From contig CAXXHC010000004.1 in NCBI GenBank assembly GCA_963663525.2, positions 744,001 through 808,000 of the forward strand: a DNA stretch of 64,000 bases. The letters run 5' to 3'. Below are positions 37,101-43,306 of this stretch, one piece after another. This DNA is from G963663525 sp963663525. GTDB lineage: Bacteria; Myxococcota_A; SURF-8; G963663525. The notes beneath the pieces were generated by a model. That model was given only the letters and a program-made list of their open reading frames with translations, did not search any database and was not told where the DNA came from. The position numbers and the translations under genes were made by a program. Within the stretch, counting starts at the first letter, position 1, and each line of letters opens with the position of its first letter.

Positions 37101-37972
37101 TCGGTGCTGGATTCCGGCGGCTGTCCCTGTTTGACGGCGCCTTCGGTCTGGTATTCCAGCGCTTCGGTGAACAAGTTCGGCAGGTAGTTGTCGATTTCTT
37201 CGCAAACACCGGAGATGCACTCGCCGGAATCGATGCCGAAGCCTGCGTTGCACAGGGTGCCGTCCTCGATGGGAATAGTCTGGCAGGCGTGCTCGGCGTT
37301 GCAGACATCCCTTGTGCAGTCGGATTCGTCGCCCCCCGAGAAGCAGGAGGAGCCTGCTTCTACCCAGAAGCCCGCGTTGCAGCAGTCACCACTGTTGCAG
37401 TCCGGGGATTCGTCGGGAGTCTTGAAATCGCTGGAAATGTAATCGCCCACTTCGCCGTCTTTGTTGCGCAAGGCGAAAAGAAGAACGAAATCAAGGTCTT
37501 TGATTTTATCGTCTTCGCCCAGGCTGCCTCTCAGTTCGGTGGAGGAATCGAGCGTGTCGGCAAAGATTTTCGACTGCAACAGACGTTTCACTCGGGAGAA
37601 CGGCTGCTTGACCAGGATGTATTTCTCGGCATTTTCCACATGTACGATTGTGGCGTCGATTTCGGACGGATACCGGAAGTCGGTATTGAGCACGATCTTG
37701 AATTCGGACAAGGCACTGAAACGCTTGGGGGCGTCGATTCCGGTGATCTGCGGTGCATTTTTCGATACCGAGGAAGTAGGCGGACTTCCTTCCTTGAGTT
37801 CCACGTCTCCAGCGAAACTCAGGGCGTCGGTCAGTCGATTGGCCAGTGCGGCGGTGATTTTCTCGGCGTTGCTTCTTTTTTTGCTGCATCCTCCGTGGGA
37901 TACAACGAAGCCGACCGTCAGGGTCAACGCAAAGCTGAAAAGCATGATTTGGCCGAAAATCGAGCGTTTCAT
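28148..37972 (-). CDS. Giant Cys-rich EGF-like lipoprotein with a tandem ~1050-residue duplication
   Basis: A 3274-residue exported protein of unknown function. ATG 37972 follows GGAGGAAAAGGGT; the signal sequence ends VVSHGGC, a lipobox-like site. After two N-terminal beta/Cys modules come two long homologous blocks (roughly nt 35060-31830 and 31270-28150). Each runs: Cys-rich CTNDEAC or CRTDGEC segment, Ig-like domain (VYDASGHPLAL / AYDASGHVLPI), carboxypeptidase-regulatory-like domain (AFVYQGTEP / ANVYQGTTA), large beta domain, EGF-like module, second beta domain (WQDEQGEEHP / WTDEQGEAHP) and a Cys-rich end (GGHYCC / GSHYCC ... CSWD). EGF-like repeats (CGENAHC, CECNEGFEGDPYEYC) link the blocks. 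This suggests an extended, disulfide-stapled surface stalk. It lies 171 bases downstream of the Cys-rich FGE-like gene. Confidence 0.85.
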   Translation of the reverse strand: MKRSIFGQIMLFSFALTLTVGFVVSHGGCSKKRSNAEKITAALANRLTDALSFAGDVELKEGSPPTSSVSKNAPQITGIDAPKRFSALSEFKIVLNTDFRYPSEIDATIVHVENAEKYILVKQPFSRVKRLLQSKIFADTLDSSTELRGSLGEDDKIKDLDFVLLFALRNKDGEVGDYISSDFKTPDESPDCNSGDCCNAGFWVEAGSSCFSGGDESDCTRDVCNAEHACQTIPIEDGTLCNAGFGIDSGECISGVCEEIDNYLPNLFTEALEYQTEGAVKQGQPPESSTEEGAPDITEIILPDELRVGSDFRVILKTEFEDTERLSKVIVQVVGSDSYIEFDSEISTVDGVGVIILEGLMSLTLELKGQQFKLAFALQTSDGITGAYTTVTVVVPEDEPECGIGTCCNGGSWVPDGSPCLVSDGNYCTMDTCNSNHQCSYTNRVDDTPCNDGNADTVGDRCINGMCAGSECNCSGETTCCDGCKAINEGNSCDDGNLCTENDLCRAGACASGEEIECPTPNNTCLKAGVCQPSNGECTDPEPKPDGSACTFGDENESGLCENGECIKPPALRIELSWENEQASREAGFDLYLVRKQERGTFGYSPTLVSNEEPISCGLCKGTLDQFCTTDEDCDPDTVCLPSNDICEGFNGLCRAMNELDPDGGATITPMGYQCVQDQSGMDDSCWAGNPDPLWGYDVNPTFTFSVTSTTGREVIELPEISAEIYRVVVARRQINNDAQPVDAKITFFVHGVAAQYLSSDGETPTDSPMVQSMYKNGTHWKAADIRWLDEEEVEIRQIPVHDEEANLLEEPYANPFFLNGDPYAVLDPNDCDNLASIWCDSSEDYVSGEDTTCENLYAGSAWWCECEPSCAENASCINGECFCDEGYVGDPYEYCSPEIDGDADSATEGEGGPVSCLDDNDCSEEMRCKTPLYECTELECPENLDATCQALYPESEYLIECDERRMCSPKPCTNDEACGSEYVCVSGKCHEPDSPDAIAYIEINEPGGVLPPGAIRKMSATVYDASGHPLALGSEFAANWSSGNTESIIISAQGEVIALDEGGAVEILASVPGNPQLADAVTFTVLARAGETAEIIVTDRSSNMVLENAFVYQGTEPCSYSSAYGRYICPSSCAVSPCDFHVFHTNYEYVSVLKTSIDFAHIPLAAHENLGQVVGVRGQMDLSGMPSLLLNQDMLTTQAGFALKGDWMNHGFRNYLSERVETRLELGSVMNGDVYFSSGAQFQFGNEPTRSEFQIVTPPSSSPVTAVWGFGGRIGFSDAISILTGNLGNSLELKNFLLDIEPLVWANLWHGTLSSYKETLDKQWGTFSEITYLDYLPPIENSSLSGSLQAKIPLSNEATLQFGPMPTLPTSAEESYCSNIALTMVAALHPRLGLVPLGFGVGPDQENLCNEGDGFSQTVRFAPQHGNLHGFPYVLMTMAIIDNEDYLDSLDSDAWYTFGMFDFASMFFSMMANQSISSVSVQFSNDLPSGTISAPEFAPSVWHATFDSQMQSFSAEGVTDATFVRVSFSNEYDQFTSSWQKRRWTVYAPTGEDVSFSLPYDLEGADYSRISAIEAGAARLKSGETQLSYDDFIAFNDTSLANVNSLLESFSYGPVQTNACLNVICGQNAYCDEDTGQCRCQSEDWAGNPYEYCYDLCQEVTCAENAYCERGICTCYDGFIGDPDVECLPREDFVATIVDYGSATPVGELQVDVYERMTSESVLEMPVYADESGRVVVTYYIPDDYLPELYYAKMDYLVYGDDSHVDTYQFAYPALAEEETLWVVSNTTFQASPAVAGLTAETGANHVFGMLLWQDEQGEEHPVGCAKIGIFTENHTFTPEVRYFGDNGLPTQLANQDSINNNHAGFLIANVPPGEAEIQVLIEDTELYRFSILARADTATVAHIVLPYDAFPYNPGPCAESGDCEAGFVWADGACQTAGFNGECLGSCYNEECPGNYEMCSADQGECMPVYCRNHDDCANLWLCDGFDPPAVQWFGCDFVTRKCARGEGSVPDFCAGYEGGHYCCQNGDPCGWAENDSCDCGEGLCSWDLADCYDYCADVTCATHAHCEIIDYQGVCLCDNGFAGDGAMLCEPEHDCNETGHECQVDNTYCTTGGYCECNEGFEGDPYEYCEADLCYFVECGENAHCEENEESGICVCDGGFEGDPETLCTLTLQYCNSENDCPVGYPCHDVQHECRVPECDTTTECENRYPVLSTGDAAMECGEDSLCYPRPCRTDGECAAGFVCSAARCVKMAQTGEIDSLKILTYISPLKVGATLQLEAAAYDASGHVLPIDKTLVEWQTYGLYASVDSEGVLEAFAAGPDNVTASISGTEIESETLTVNIFASAEPDTVRVLLIDEYTGEPIDGANVYQGTTALSTGGDEFYTGSACPQPTCDYHVFHPNYAHVSVMKTMASDLLIPLTPNRKIGQLSGIRGSMDMSAYPEVLRQEEVFFTQSGFPMDANLLNHDFASLVSEHVLTRVRIGSVINEDMPLSSGYVGSLSGGFFREEHDIVEGMPSSQKVAWTLGGYADLNRLINLLTLFSEPEDLVPVLSTVPHFLRGTLWHGATLIGDLPTISGSWEPFEPYAPLYFESLDAQPLSVTEPTGQQITAQVAAQSSIPYSEGSLCPDLVLSMVAAKLPGGGLVPLGYSMTELEAGCTQGESVTIEYAPQHSGMDDYPYVLTTLALNLTDTDLTSDEAMNLVYTLFFDPAFAFYHVPLLSPFGSMSVYRGQAGEMLPPNLDAPPASAYIANAIWDPDTRHFTADGVPGESMARIVFRKDFDALTSAWERKQWIVYYPNAYTIDFTLPNDLYGVETTRLANLEDGAIEAQSTRMTTGNAGTLLGYDTLFEFNATNLDRMTDWLESSSYYPVEQNASSDPCESVQCGTNAHCVQGHCVCDTGYEGDPETECTVIQTHDFSATLINTGFENLAGIQVFLLPQNEETFIASGLVSNEQGHVYFDYTQEQTIPIDVLAIDLNDTYYASSRYAIEPYSQDVTMPMYEITWVQNLHAYMGLSIVESTAVVMGRVFWTDEQGEAHPIECAQITTSNMTGTDDSSYQSRVRYFNSDGGISTLNEQPYTSTGGNFIIANVPMGSTTFQLRISEEVVTEFTYRVIHNSVALLDLNLPYEIFPTNPQSCPTDCEEGQVYVNELCRNTGFSSCYAGCSNVDCVGTYDMCTEDNGECMPVYCATDADCYNLWQCDGEATPATQWFGCETEVNMCRRGWGDGPDFCSGYSGSHYCCQPHNPCGWAGNETCDCENTCSWDAAECGSP

Positions 37973-38143
37973 ACCCTTTTCCTCCACAAACGCGGTTCCA
38001 TGAATGCGTAGTTTGGTTTTTTCAGTAATCGATAAATATATGCGTCAAAGCGGTTCAAGCGTACCATGTGTTGCAAGGAATGCGAAGCGTTTTCGCGAGG
38101 AATCGAATTCGCGAATCTACATGAAACGACGCTTCCGAGTGGG

Positions 38144-41100
38144 TTATTGCAGCGTACGGACAAGACGGAACCCCACAGTGTCGCGTTGCTGTCCCGGATT
38201 GAGGTCGTAACGGTTGGCGAGGCGGCATTCCTCCGCCGGGCTGAAATACGCACCACCCCTGCAAATTTTCGTCTCACCTGCGCAGAAGCCACCGTCCGGG
38301 TCCGATCCGAATGCCGTATTGTCATCACAATAGGCATCCCAAACCCACTCGAACACGTTGCCGCTCATGTCGTACAGTCCGCTTTCATTGGCTTCCTTTT
38401 CAGCGGTCGCGTGGGGGATCTGGTCGGTAGAATTCGCAAAATACCACGCGATGTACCCAAGGTTCGGGTCGTTGTCGAGACTCGAGATGCTTCCGGTGCT
38501 GTTTTCGGAAAGATGAAACGCCGTAGTGCTTCCCGCCCGAGCGGCGTATTCCCACTCGGCTTCCGTGGGAAGGCGATAGCCGACGCAGGATTGGGGTTTG
38601 GTGGCATCTCCGGCGAGACTTACTGTGGCGGAAAGAATCCCGCCTTCGGTGCCGTTTTCGTCGTAACAGGACATGTAATCCGTGCCTGCATCCGTTTGAT
38701 TATTGCGGCAGACGACGTTTGAAAATTCGTAACAGGGTGTCAGAGCGCCCACCATGATAGAATAGGCGTTGGCATAGGCGAGTGCGTCGTACCAGGAGAC
38801 TGTTTCCACCGGACAGGTGGAAGACGTGCACCGGATCGTGCCGAAGCCGTTGGGGCCATAAAAACTGGGGTTCCAGCCCATCAAGGCTTCGTACTCCGCG
38901 TGGGTTGTCTCGTGTAGCTGGATTTCGAAAGGATGAGTCAATTCCACAAGATGCAGCGTTTCATCGTCTTCGCGGCCCAACTCGGAGGTACAGGAACCCG
39001 TATAGCCCACCGGGGCAGGGCAGCCTTCGGGCGAACCCATCCAGAATTCCCCGGCGTTTTGGAAAGCAAAACCGGAGGAAAGGCACCAGCCTTCTTCGCT
39101 GCATTCAAGATTTCCGGGACAGCTTCCGCAGTCGAAACAGGTCGAGGGCGACTCGCCGCATTGGCGGTTTCCGCAGTCGTTTTCAACACTTTCACCGATG
39201 CACTGTCCCGAGCCGTCGCAGTGATCGATGGTGCAGATGTCTTCGTCGAATGCACAGCTTTCCGTTTCGGGTTTGTTTTCCCATATGTTGTTCTGATCGT
39301 CGCATTGCTGGCAGGAATTCTCCGGGTTGTCCTCCGTGGATTCGTAGCAGGCGTTTTCGATGAGACAGGAATTCTCGATCCGTTCGTGATTGCAGGAGCC
39401 GTTCCCGCTGCAGTGGTCGAGCGTGCACCAGAGTTCGTCGTCCTCGCAGGAAACCGTCGTATCCGGATAATATACCGAGCATTGGCTCGTTCCGTTGCAA
39501 GCCTCTTTGACGGCACAGGTTTCCGGTTCTCCTTCGCAGACGATGGTTCGTCCGATGCACACGCCCGATCCCGTGCATTTGTCGTCGTAAGAGCACAGAT
39601 TGCCATCGTTGCAGGCCAGATTCATTTCTTCGAATTCGAAAGAACAGGTGTTCCCGCTGCCACAGACCCGATCCGCGCATTGTTCGTCGCGACCGTTCCA
39701 TAAAAGATCCGTACAGCCAGCGTTCGTGATGCAATCGAGGCATTCGCCCGAGGTGTTGCATTGATCCGATCCGTCACCCGCTCCGTCGATCTGGCAACTG
39801 ACACCGGTGGTCAGATAGCCGTAGGAGCAGCTTTCCTGCGTGCACTCTATCTGGAGGCATTCGTCGTCCTTGCCATCGGGAATTTCCGTGCAACCCAATG
39901 GATTGGTACAATCGACGCAACGTCCCTCGCCATCGCATTGATCTGTCAGGCCGGATTCCTCGCCGTCGCTTTCCATGTCGCACATATCGCCTCTGGTGGA
40001 GAAATCGAAAGAACAGGCGTGATTCAGGCACTGTGCGGCGGCGCAATCCACGTCGTAGCCGGTCCAGTCCAATTCTGAGCAGCCGGAAGTATCGACGCAA
40101 TCCCGGCAACGCCCGCTGTCGTCGCATTGGTCGGTATTGTCGCCTACGCCGTCGGACTGGCATACGGTGGTTTCGGCGGCCAGGTTGAACGTGCAGTTAT
40201 GGTCTTGCGAGCAGATGATTTCCGCGCATTCGTCATCGCGTTCCCCCCAGGAGAGGTCGCTGCAGCCGGTGAGAGTGAGGCAATCCAGACAGCGCCCGGA
40301 GCCGTCGCACTGGTCACTATTGTCGCCCGTGCCATCCGATTGACATGGAATGTCCGATTGGTGAAAATAAAATGCACACTGGTTTTCGATACAGCGGCCT
40401 TCGGCGCATTCGTCATCTTTGCCAACCCAGTCGAGGTCCGAACAACCCTCTGAATCCATGCAGTCCAGACAGAATCCTTGACCATCGCACTGGTCGCTCC
40501 GATCGCCGGTTCCGCCCGCCTGACATCGGGTTTCGGAAGGAAGAATCTGAAGCTGACAGATGTTTCCGACGCATTCCGCCTGGGTGCATTCGTCGTCCTT
40601 TCCCCCCAAATCTACTTCCGCGCAGCCAGCAGACGTCACACAGTCAAGACACTGTCCCTCGCCGTTGCACTGGTCGGAGCCGTCGCCTTCGCCATCCGAC
40701 TGGCAAGGAGTTCCCGCCATCGCCTGGGCTTTGATTTCGCAGGTATTTGTCTGCGGGTTGCATTGCAACTCGAGGCATTCCGAATCTTTGTCTGTCCAGT
40801 ATTCTTCGTCGAGGCAACCTGAGTCGTTCGTACAGTCCCGACATACGCCTTCAACGCATTGGTCGTTCGATTGGCAAGGAACGCCATCCATGAGGTTCGT
40901 GCACTCTCCCTTTCCGTCGCAGATCCGGCATACACCCTCGCAATTGTTTCCGGTATTTCCTTCCGATACGTAATTTCCATCGGAATCACAACAGGTGGAG
41001 TCCGGGATGCAGATGGAACACACCCCGACCTGGCAGCTTCTGCCGCTGTTTTCGTTGCCGCAGGGAGTGTCGTCATCTTCGTTGACACATTCTCCCTTTC

Positions 41101-41656
41101 CATCGCACGAGCGGCATTCGCCGTCGCATTCCCCCGATTGTTTCCCTTCTTTGATGAATTCGCCTTCACCGTTGCAGCAGGTGGATTCCGGGACGCAGGC
41201 AAGGCAGGCTCCATCAATACAGATGTGGACGTCATTGCAGATACTACCGTTTTCCCTGTCCTCGCAGCCACCGTTGCCGTCACATTGACTACAGGGATCG
41301 GTGCAATTAGCTCCGTTCTGGCCGCTTTGGACGTATTCCCCGTTCGAGTCGCAACAGGTGGAACGGGGAACGCAATGATAGAGATTCGCGGGGGTGTCGA
41401 GCTTTTCGTTTTCCTCGTCGTCCAATTCGTAGTCGAAATCGCCCGTCGGGAGGCACTGACCCTCCACGCAGACCAGTCCGAAGCGGCAATCGTCGTCCTT
41501 TTTACAATCCGCTCCCTCCGTGGCGAACTCTTCCAAATCGTACATGCCGCAGGACGAAGCAAACATCGCGGTGACGAGAGAAAACAATATTACTAACATA
41601 TTGTTTATACATACATTTTTTAGGTTTTGCATTCTTGGGGGAAGTGTTTCGGACAT
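38144..41656 (-). CDS. Cys-rich repeat lipoprotein with C-terminal FGE-sulfatase (SUMF1-like) domain
   Basis: 1170 residues. The signal sequence ends TAMFASSC, a lipobox-like site. Two repeat types follow: three early CVPESTCCNGEGEF-like units, then about seven units of roughly 60 residues with CQSDGxGDxSDQCDGxGRC, LDC, GCSDLxW and DDECAE. The last 240 residues form an FGE-sulfatase fold: WMGSPEGC, VSWYDALAYAN, GYRLPTEAEWEYAARAG, DMSGNVFEWVWD and GFRLVRT. Where true formylglycine-generating enzymes have two active cysteines five residues apart, this reads FSPAEEC: Ser in the first place, Cys in the second. Sulfatase-activating chemistry is therefore unlikely; a ligand-binding or structural role is more probable. 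The start (ATG 41656) is just past the preceding gene's stop at 41671. Surface location is inferred. Confidence 0.85.
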   Translation of the reverse strand: MSETLPPRMQNLKNVCINNMLVILFSLVTAMFASSCGMYDLEEFATEGADCKKDDDCRFGLVCVEGQCLPTGDFDYELDDEENEKLDTPANLYHCVPRSTCCDSNGEYVQSGQNGANCTDPCSQCDGNGGCEDRENGSICNDVHICIDGACLACVPESTCCNGEGEFIKEGKQSGECDGECRSCDGKGECVNEDDDTPCGNENSGRSCQVGVCSICIPDSTCCDSDGNYVSEGNTGNNCEGVCRICDGKGECTNLMDGVPCQSNDQCVEGVCRDCTNDSGCLDEEYWTDKDSECLELQCNPQTNTCEIKAQAMAGTPCQSDGEGDGSDQCNGEGQCLDCVTSAGCAEVDLGGKDDECTQAECVGNICQLQILPSETRCQAGGTGDRSDQCDGQGFCLDCMDSEGCSDLDWVGKDDECAEGRCIENQCAFYFHQSDIPCQSDGTGDNSDQCDGSGRCLDCLTLTGCSDLSWGERDDECAEIICSQDHNCTFNLAAETTVCQSDGVGDNTDQCDDSGRCRDCVDTSGCSELDWTGYDVDCAAAQCLNHACSFDFSTRGDMCDMESDGEESGLTDQCDGEGRCVDCTNPLGCTEIPDGKDDECLQIECTQESCSYGYLTTGVSCQIDGAGDGSDQCNTSGECLDCITNAGCTDLLWNGRDEQCADRVCGSGNTCSFEFEEMNLACNDGNLCSYDDKCTGSGVCIGRTIVCEGEPETCAVKEACNGTSQCSVYYPDTTVSCEDDELWCTLDHCSGNGSCNHERIENSCLIENACYESTEDNPENSCQQCDDQNNIWENKPETESCAFDEDICTIDHCDGSGQCIGESVENDCGNRQCGESPSTCFDCGSCPGNLECSEEGWCLSSGFAFQNAGEFWMGSPEGCPAPVGYTGSCTSELGREDDETLHLVELTHPFEIQLHETTHAEYEALMGWNPSFYGPNGFGTIRCTSSTCPVETVSWYDALAYANAYSIMVGALTPCYEFSNVVCRNNQTDAGTDYMSCYDENGTEGGILSATVSLAGDATKPQSCVGYRLPTEAEWEYAARAGSTTAFHLSENSTGSISSLDNDPNLGYIAWYFANSTDQIPHATAEKEANESGLYDMSGNVFEWVWDAYCDDNTAFGSDPDGGFCAGETKICRGGAYFSPAEECRLANRYDLNPGQQRDTVGFRLVRTLQ

Positions 41657-41670
41657 GGGAACAGTCTCCG

Positions 41671-42588
41671 TCACCATCGTTTGGAAAATCCTACCGCGAT
41701 GCCGTTTTTATGTGGCGCAATACCCACGATGACGTTTTCATTGTCGGCTTTCGGACCCGGATCGACAATCCACAGTACGATACCTGTCAGCATCAATGCG
41801 CCTCCCGTAGCGTAGGCGGCGATATTGACGGTTTTCCAGGTCTCGAAGCTATCTTTTGAGGAGGAATTTTCCGCCCGAGAATCCTCGTAGGTGCTTTTTT
41901 CGTCGAGCATTTTCCAATGGGCAAAACCACCAACGCCCGCAATGGCCAACCCGGAAAAGAAAGTGGCGTACCCGGCGATATTGTAGCCACTTCTGCCGGA
42001 GGACTGCGCCTGGCTGCTTACCGCCCCCCCTCCGGATTCATCGTCGGAACGCGTGGACATCATGAAATTGCCGGAGTCGTTGCCGAACAATTCCGCCGCC
42101 ATTTCCGGCATGTTGTCGATGAGATATTCCACGCCGCCTTTGACCTTGCGGCTCGTGCGCTTAATCACTTCCGCCTTGCGCACGTTGATGCGTCGGAGAT
42201 TGAGTATCCAGTATGTTCCCACCCTGTCGAGATCGCCCGAAACCGTCTCGGGAACCCCCAGCGCGGCACCGATTTCCGCCATACAGGAGACGGAGCCGTC
42301 CGCACCGCAACGCTGACGAAGTTCCACTCCCTGGAGAATCATTTTGACATCCGCGTCCGAAATCACTTTCATGCCGGAGCGTTTTTCGACTTCGGTTGCG
42401 AGGTAGGCGGACAAAGAGTTCGTATAGCGTAGCGCCGCTTTCGATTTGGCTTCGATCTGCCAGACCACGATGCCTTCCCGCTCGTCGGATTCGGCCCAGG
42501 CACTGGATATCGGTGAAAGCAAAAGCGCTACAAAGCAGATTTCAGCGAAGCTCCAAAAATTCTTAAACAATTTCGGAGACACAGGCAT
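41671..42588 (-). CDS. Exported protein with TolB-like/FlgO-like N-terminal domain and two C-terminal membrane helices
   Basis: 305 residues. A signal peptide ends SPISSAWA (cut before ES). The mature N-terminal half (SLSAYLATEVEKRSGMKVIS, CMAEIGAALGVPETVSGDL) resembles the FlgO/TolB-N-like alpha-beta domain common in myxobacterial and deltaproteobacterial secreted proteins. Two hydrophobic segments follow (GYATFFSGLAIAGVGGFAHW and AYATGGALMLTGIVLWIVD). ATG 42588 is preceded by GGGGAAACC. It is the first gene of a three-gene minus-strand set with the two giant Cys-rich lipoproteins, so it may assist their envelope assembly (inference). Confidence 0.7.
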   Translation of the reverse strand: MPVSPKLFKNFWSFAEICFVALLLSPISSAWAESDEREGIVVWQIEAKSKAALRYTNSLSAYLATEVEKRSGMKVISDADVKMILQGVELRQRCGADGSVSCMAEIGAALGVPETVSGDLDRVGTYWILNLRRINVRKAEVIKRTSRKVKGGVEYLIDNMPEMAAELFGNDSGNFMMSTRSDDESGGGAVSSQAQSSGRSGYNIAGYATFFSGLAIAGVGGFAHWKMLDEKSTYEDSRAENSSSKDSFETWKTVNIAAYATGGALMLTGIVLWIVDPGPKADNENVIVGIAPHKNGIAVGFSKRW

Positions 42589-42816
42589 TGGTTTCCCCGT
42601 TTGTCGATCCTATTTCCATGCTGTTAAAACGTTACGTGCTGAAAGTACATTAATATGTTTCGATGAGCAATTCAAGCAATTTGCCGGGGATCTTCGCAAG
42701 ATGTGTAAAATGACAAAGGAAATCAGCGGGTTGAATCTCATGATTAGTTCTGAATAGTACGAAATGGCGAGTATTTTCGTGAAAATGTCCGTTTGGGTTT
42801 TAAGTGGGTTTCGGAG

Positions 42817-42991
42817 TTATTAAGCTAGCACTTAAAACCTAAAGCTTTTCGTCGCTCACCCTGAGTGATTTCGCGAAGCGAAATTGGTTCGAAGGGTCCC
42901 TCGATACGGCGACTTACGTCGCCTACTCGGGATGAGCGTAGATGATTTTGCTCGGTAGACATCCGGCATGTTTTAGGTGCCGGGTTAATAA
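42817..42991. repeat. Family B small inverted-repeat element, intact copy
   Basis: 175 bases. Terminal inverted repeats: left TTATTAAGCTAGCACTTAAA, right-end complement TTATTAACCCGGCACCTAAA, about 16 of 20 identical. The interior carries the hairpin ATTTCGC-GAA-GCGAAAT and matches copy 1 at 12707-12853 with two differences in 147 bases. No coding capacity. This copy preserves the TAA site that is occupied by family A in copy 1. Confidence 0.85.
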
Positions 42992-43172
42992 CCAGCTTTT
43001 TAAAAACGAAAATTCAATCAGGATCAATGTTGACAAGTTTGTGATAAGTATTAAATTAAAATAGATACAAATAAGATGGTATCGTTCTTTACCAAATATA
43101 TATTCTAAATAATTCGATCCGTGAGATTGCTTTTCGCTTGGCAACTAAAAGGAACAATTCGGTCAACAGAAG

Positions 43173-43289
43173 CCGTGCAATGGGCAATCAAGCCCCCTTT
43201 TACAAAATGATTCTCGGCAAGAAAGGCATTGATTTTACAATGTTATTTTACTCTACACGAGACTTGGGGCTTGATTGCCCATTGCACGG
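43173..43289. repeat. Perfect 24-bp inverted repeat with a 69-base loop
   Basis: Arms at 43173-43196 and 43266-43289 are perfect complements beginning CCGTGCAATGGGC and ending in CCCC. A second pair, GGTCAA (43161-43166) and TTGACC (43299-43304), flanks them. A T-run follows the right arm on the plus strand. It lies just downstream of the minus-strand ATPase-fusion gene. It may be a terminator-like RNA structure or another small mobile element. Confidence 0.8.
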
Positions 43290-43306
43290 ATTTTTTTCTT
43301 GACCAA

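Larger units (their letters stand above)
42589..43306. other. Intergenic region with family B element and a large inverted repeat
   Basis: 718 bases between the ATPase-fusion stop and the FlgO-like start, both minus strand. It holds the intact family B element (42817-42991) and the 117-base inverted-repeat structure (43173-43289). The part nearest 42588 should contain the promoter for the lipoprotein genes. I see no gene in it. Confidence 0.55.

Noticed and set aside
38144..41656. Regularly spaced repeats in the Cys-rich gene as a possible CRISPR or tandem DNA array
   Set aside because: The repetition is at protein level with diverged DNA and an intact reading frame; there are no constant repeats with unique spacers.
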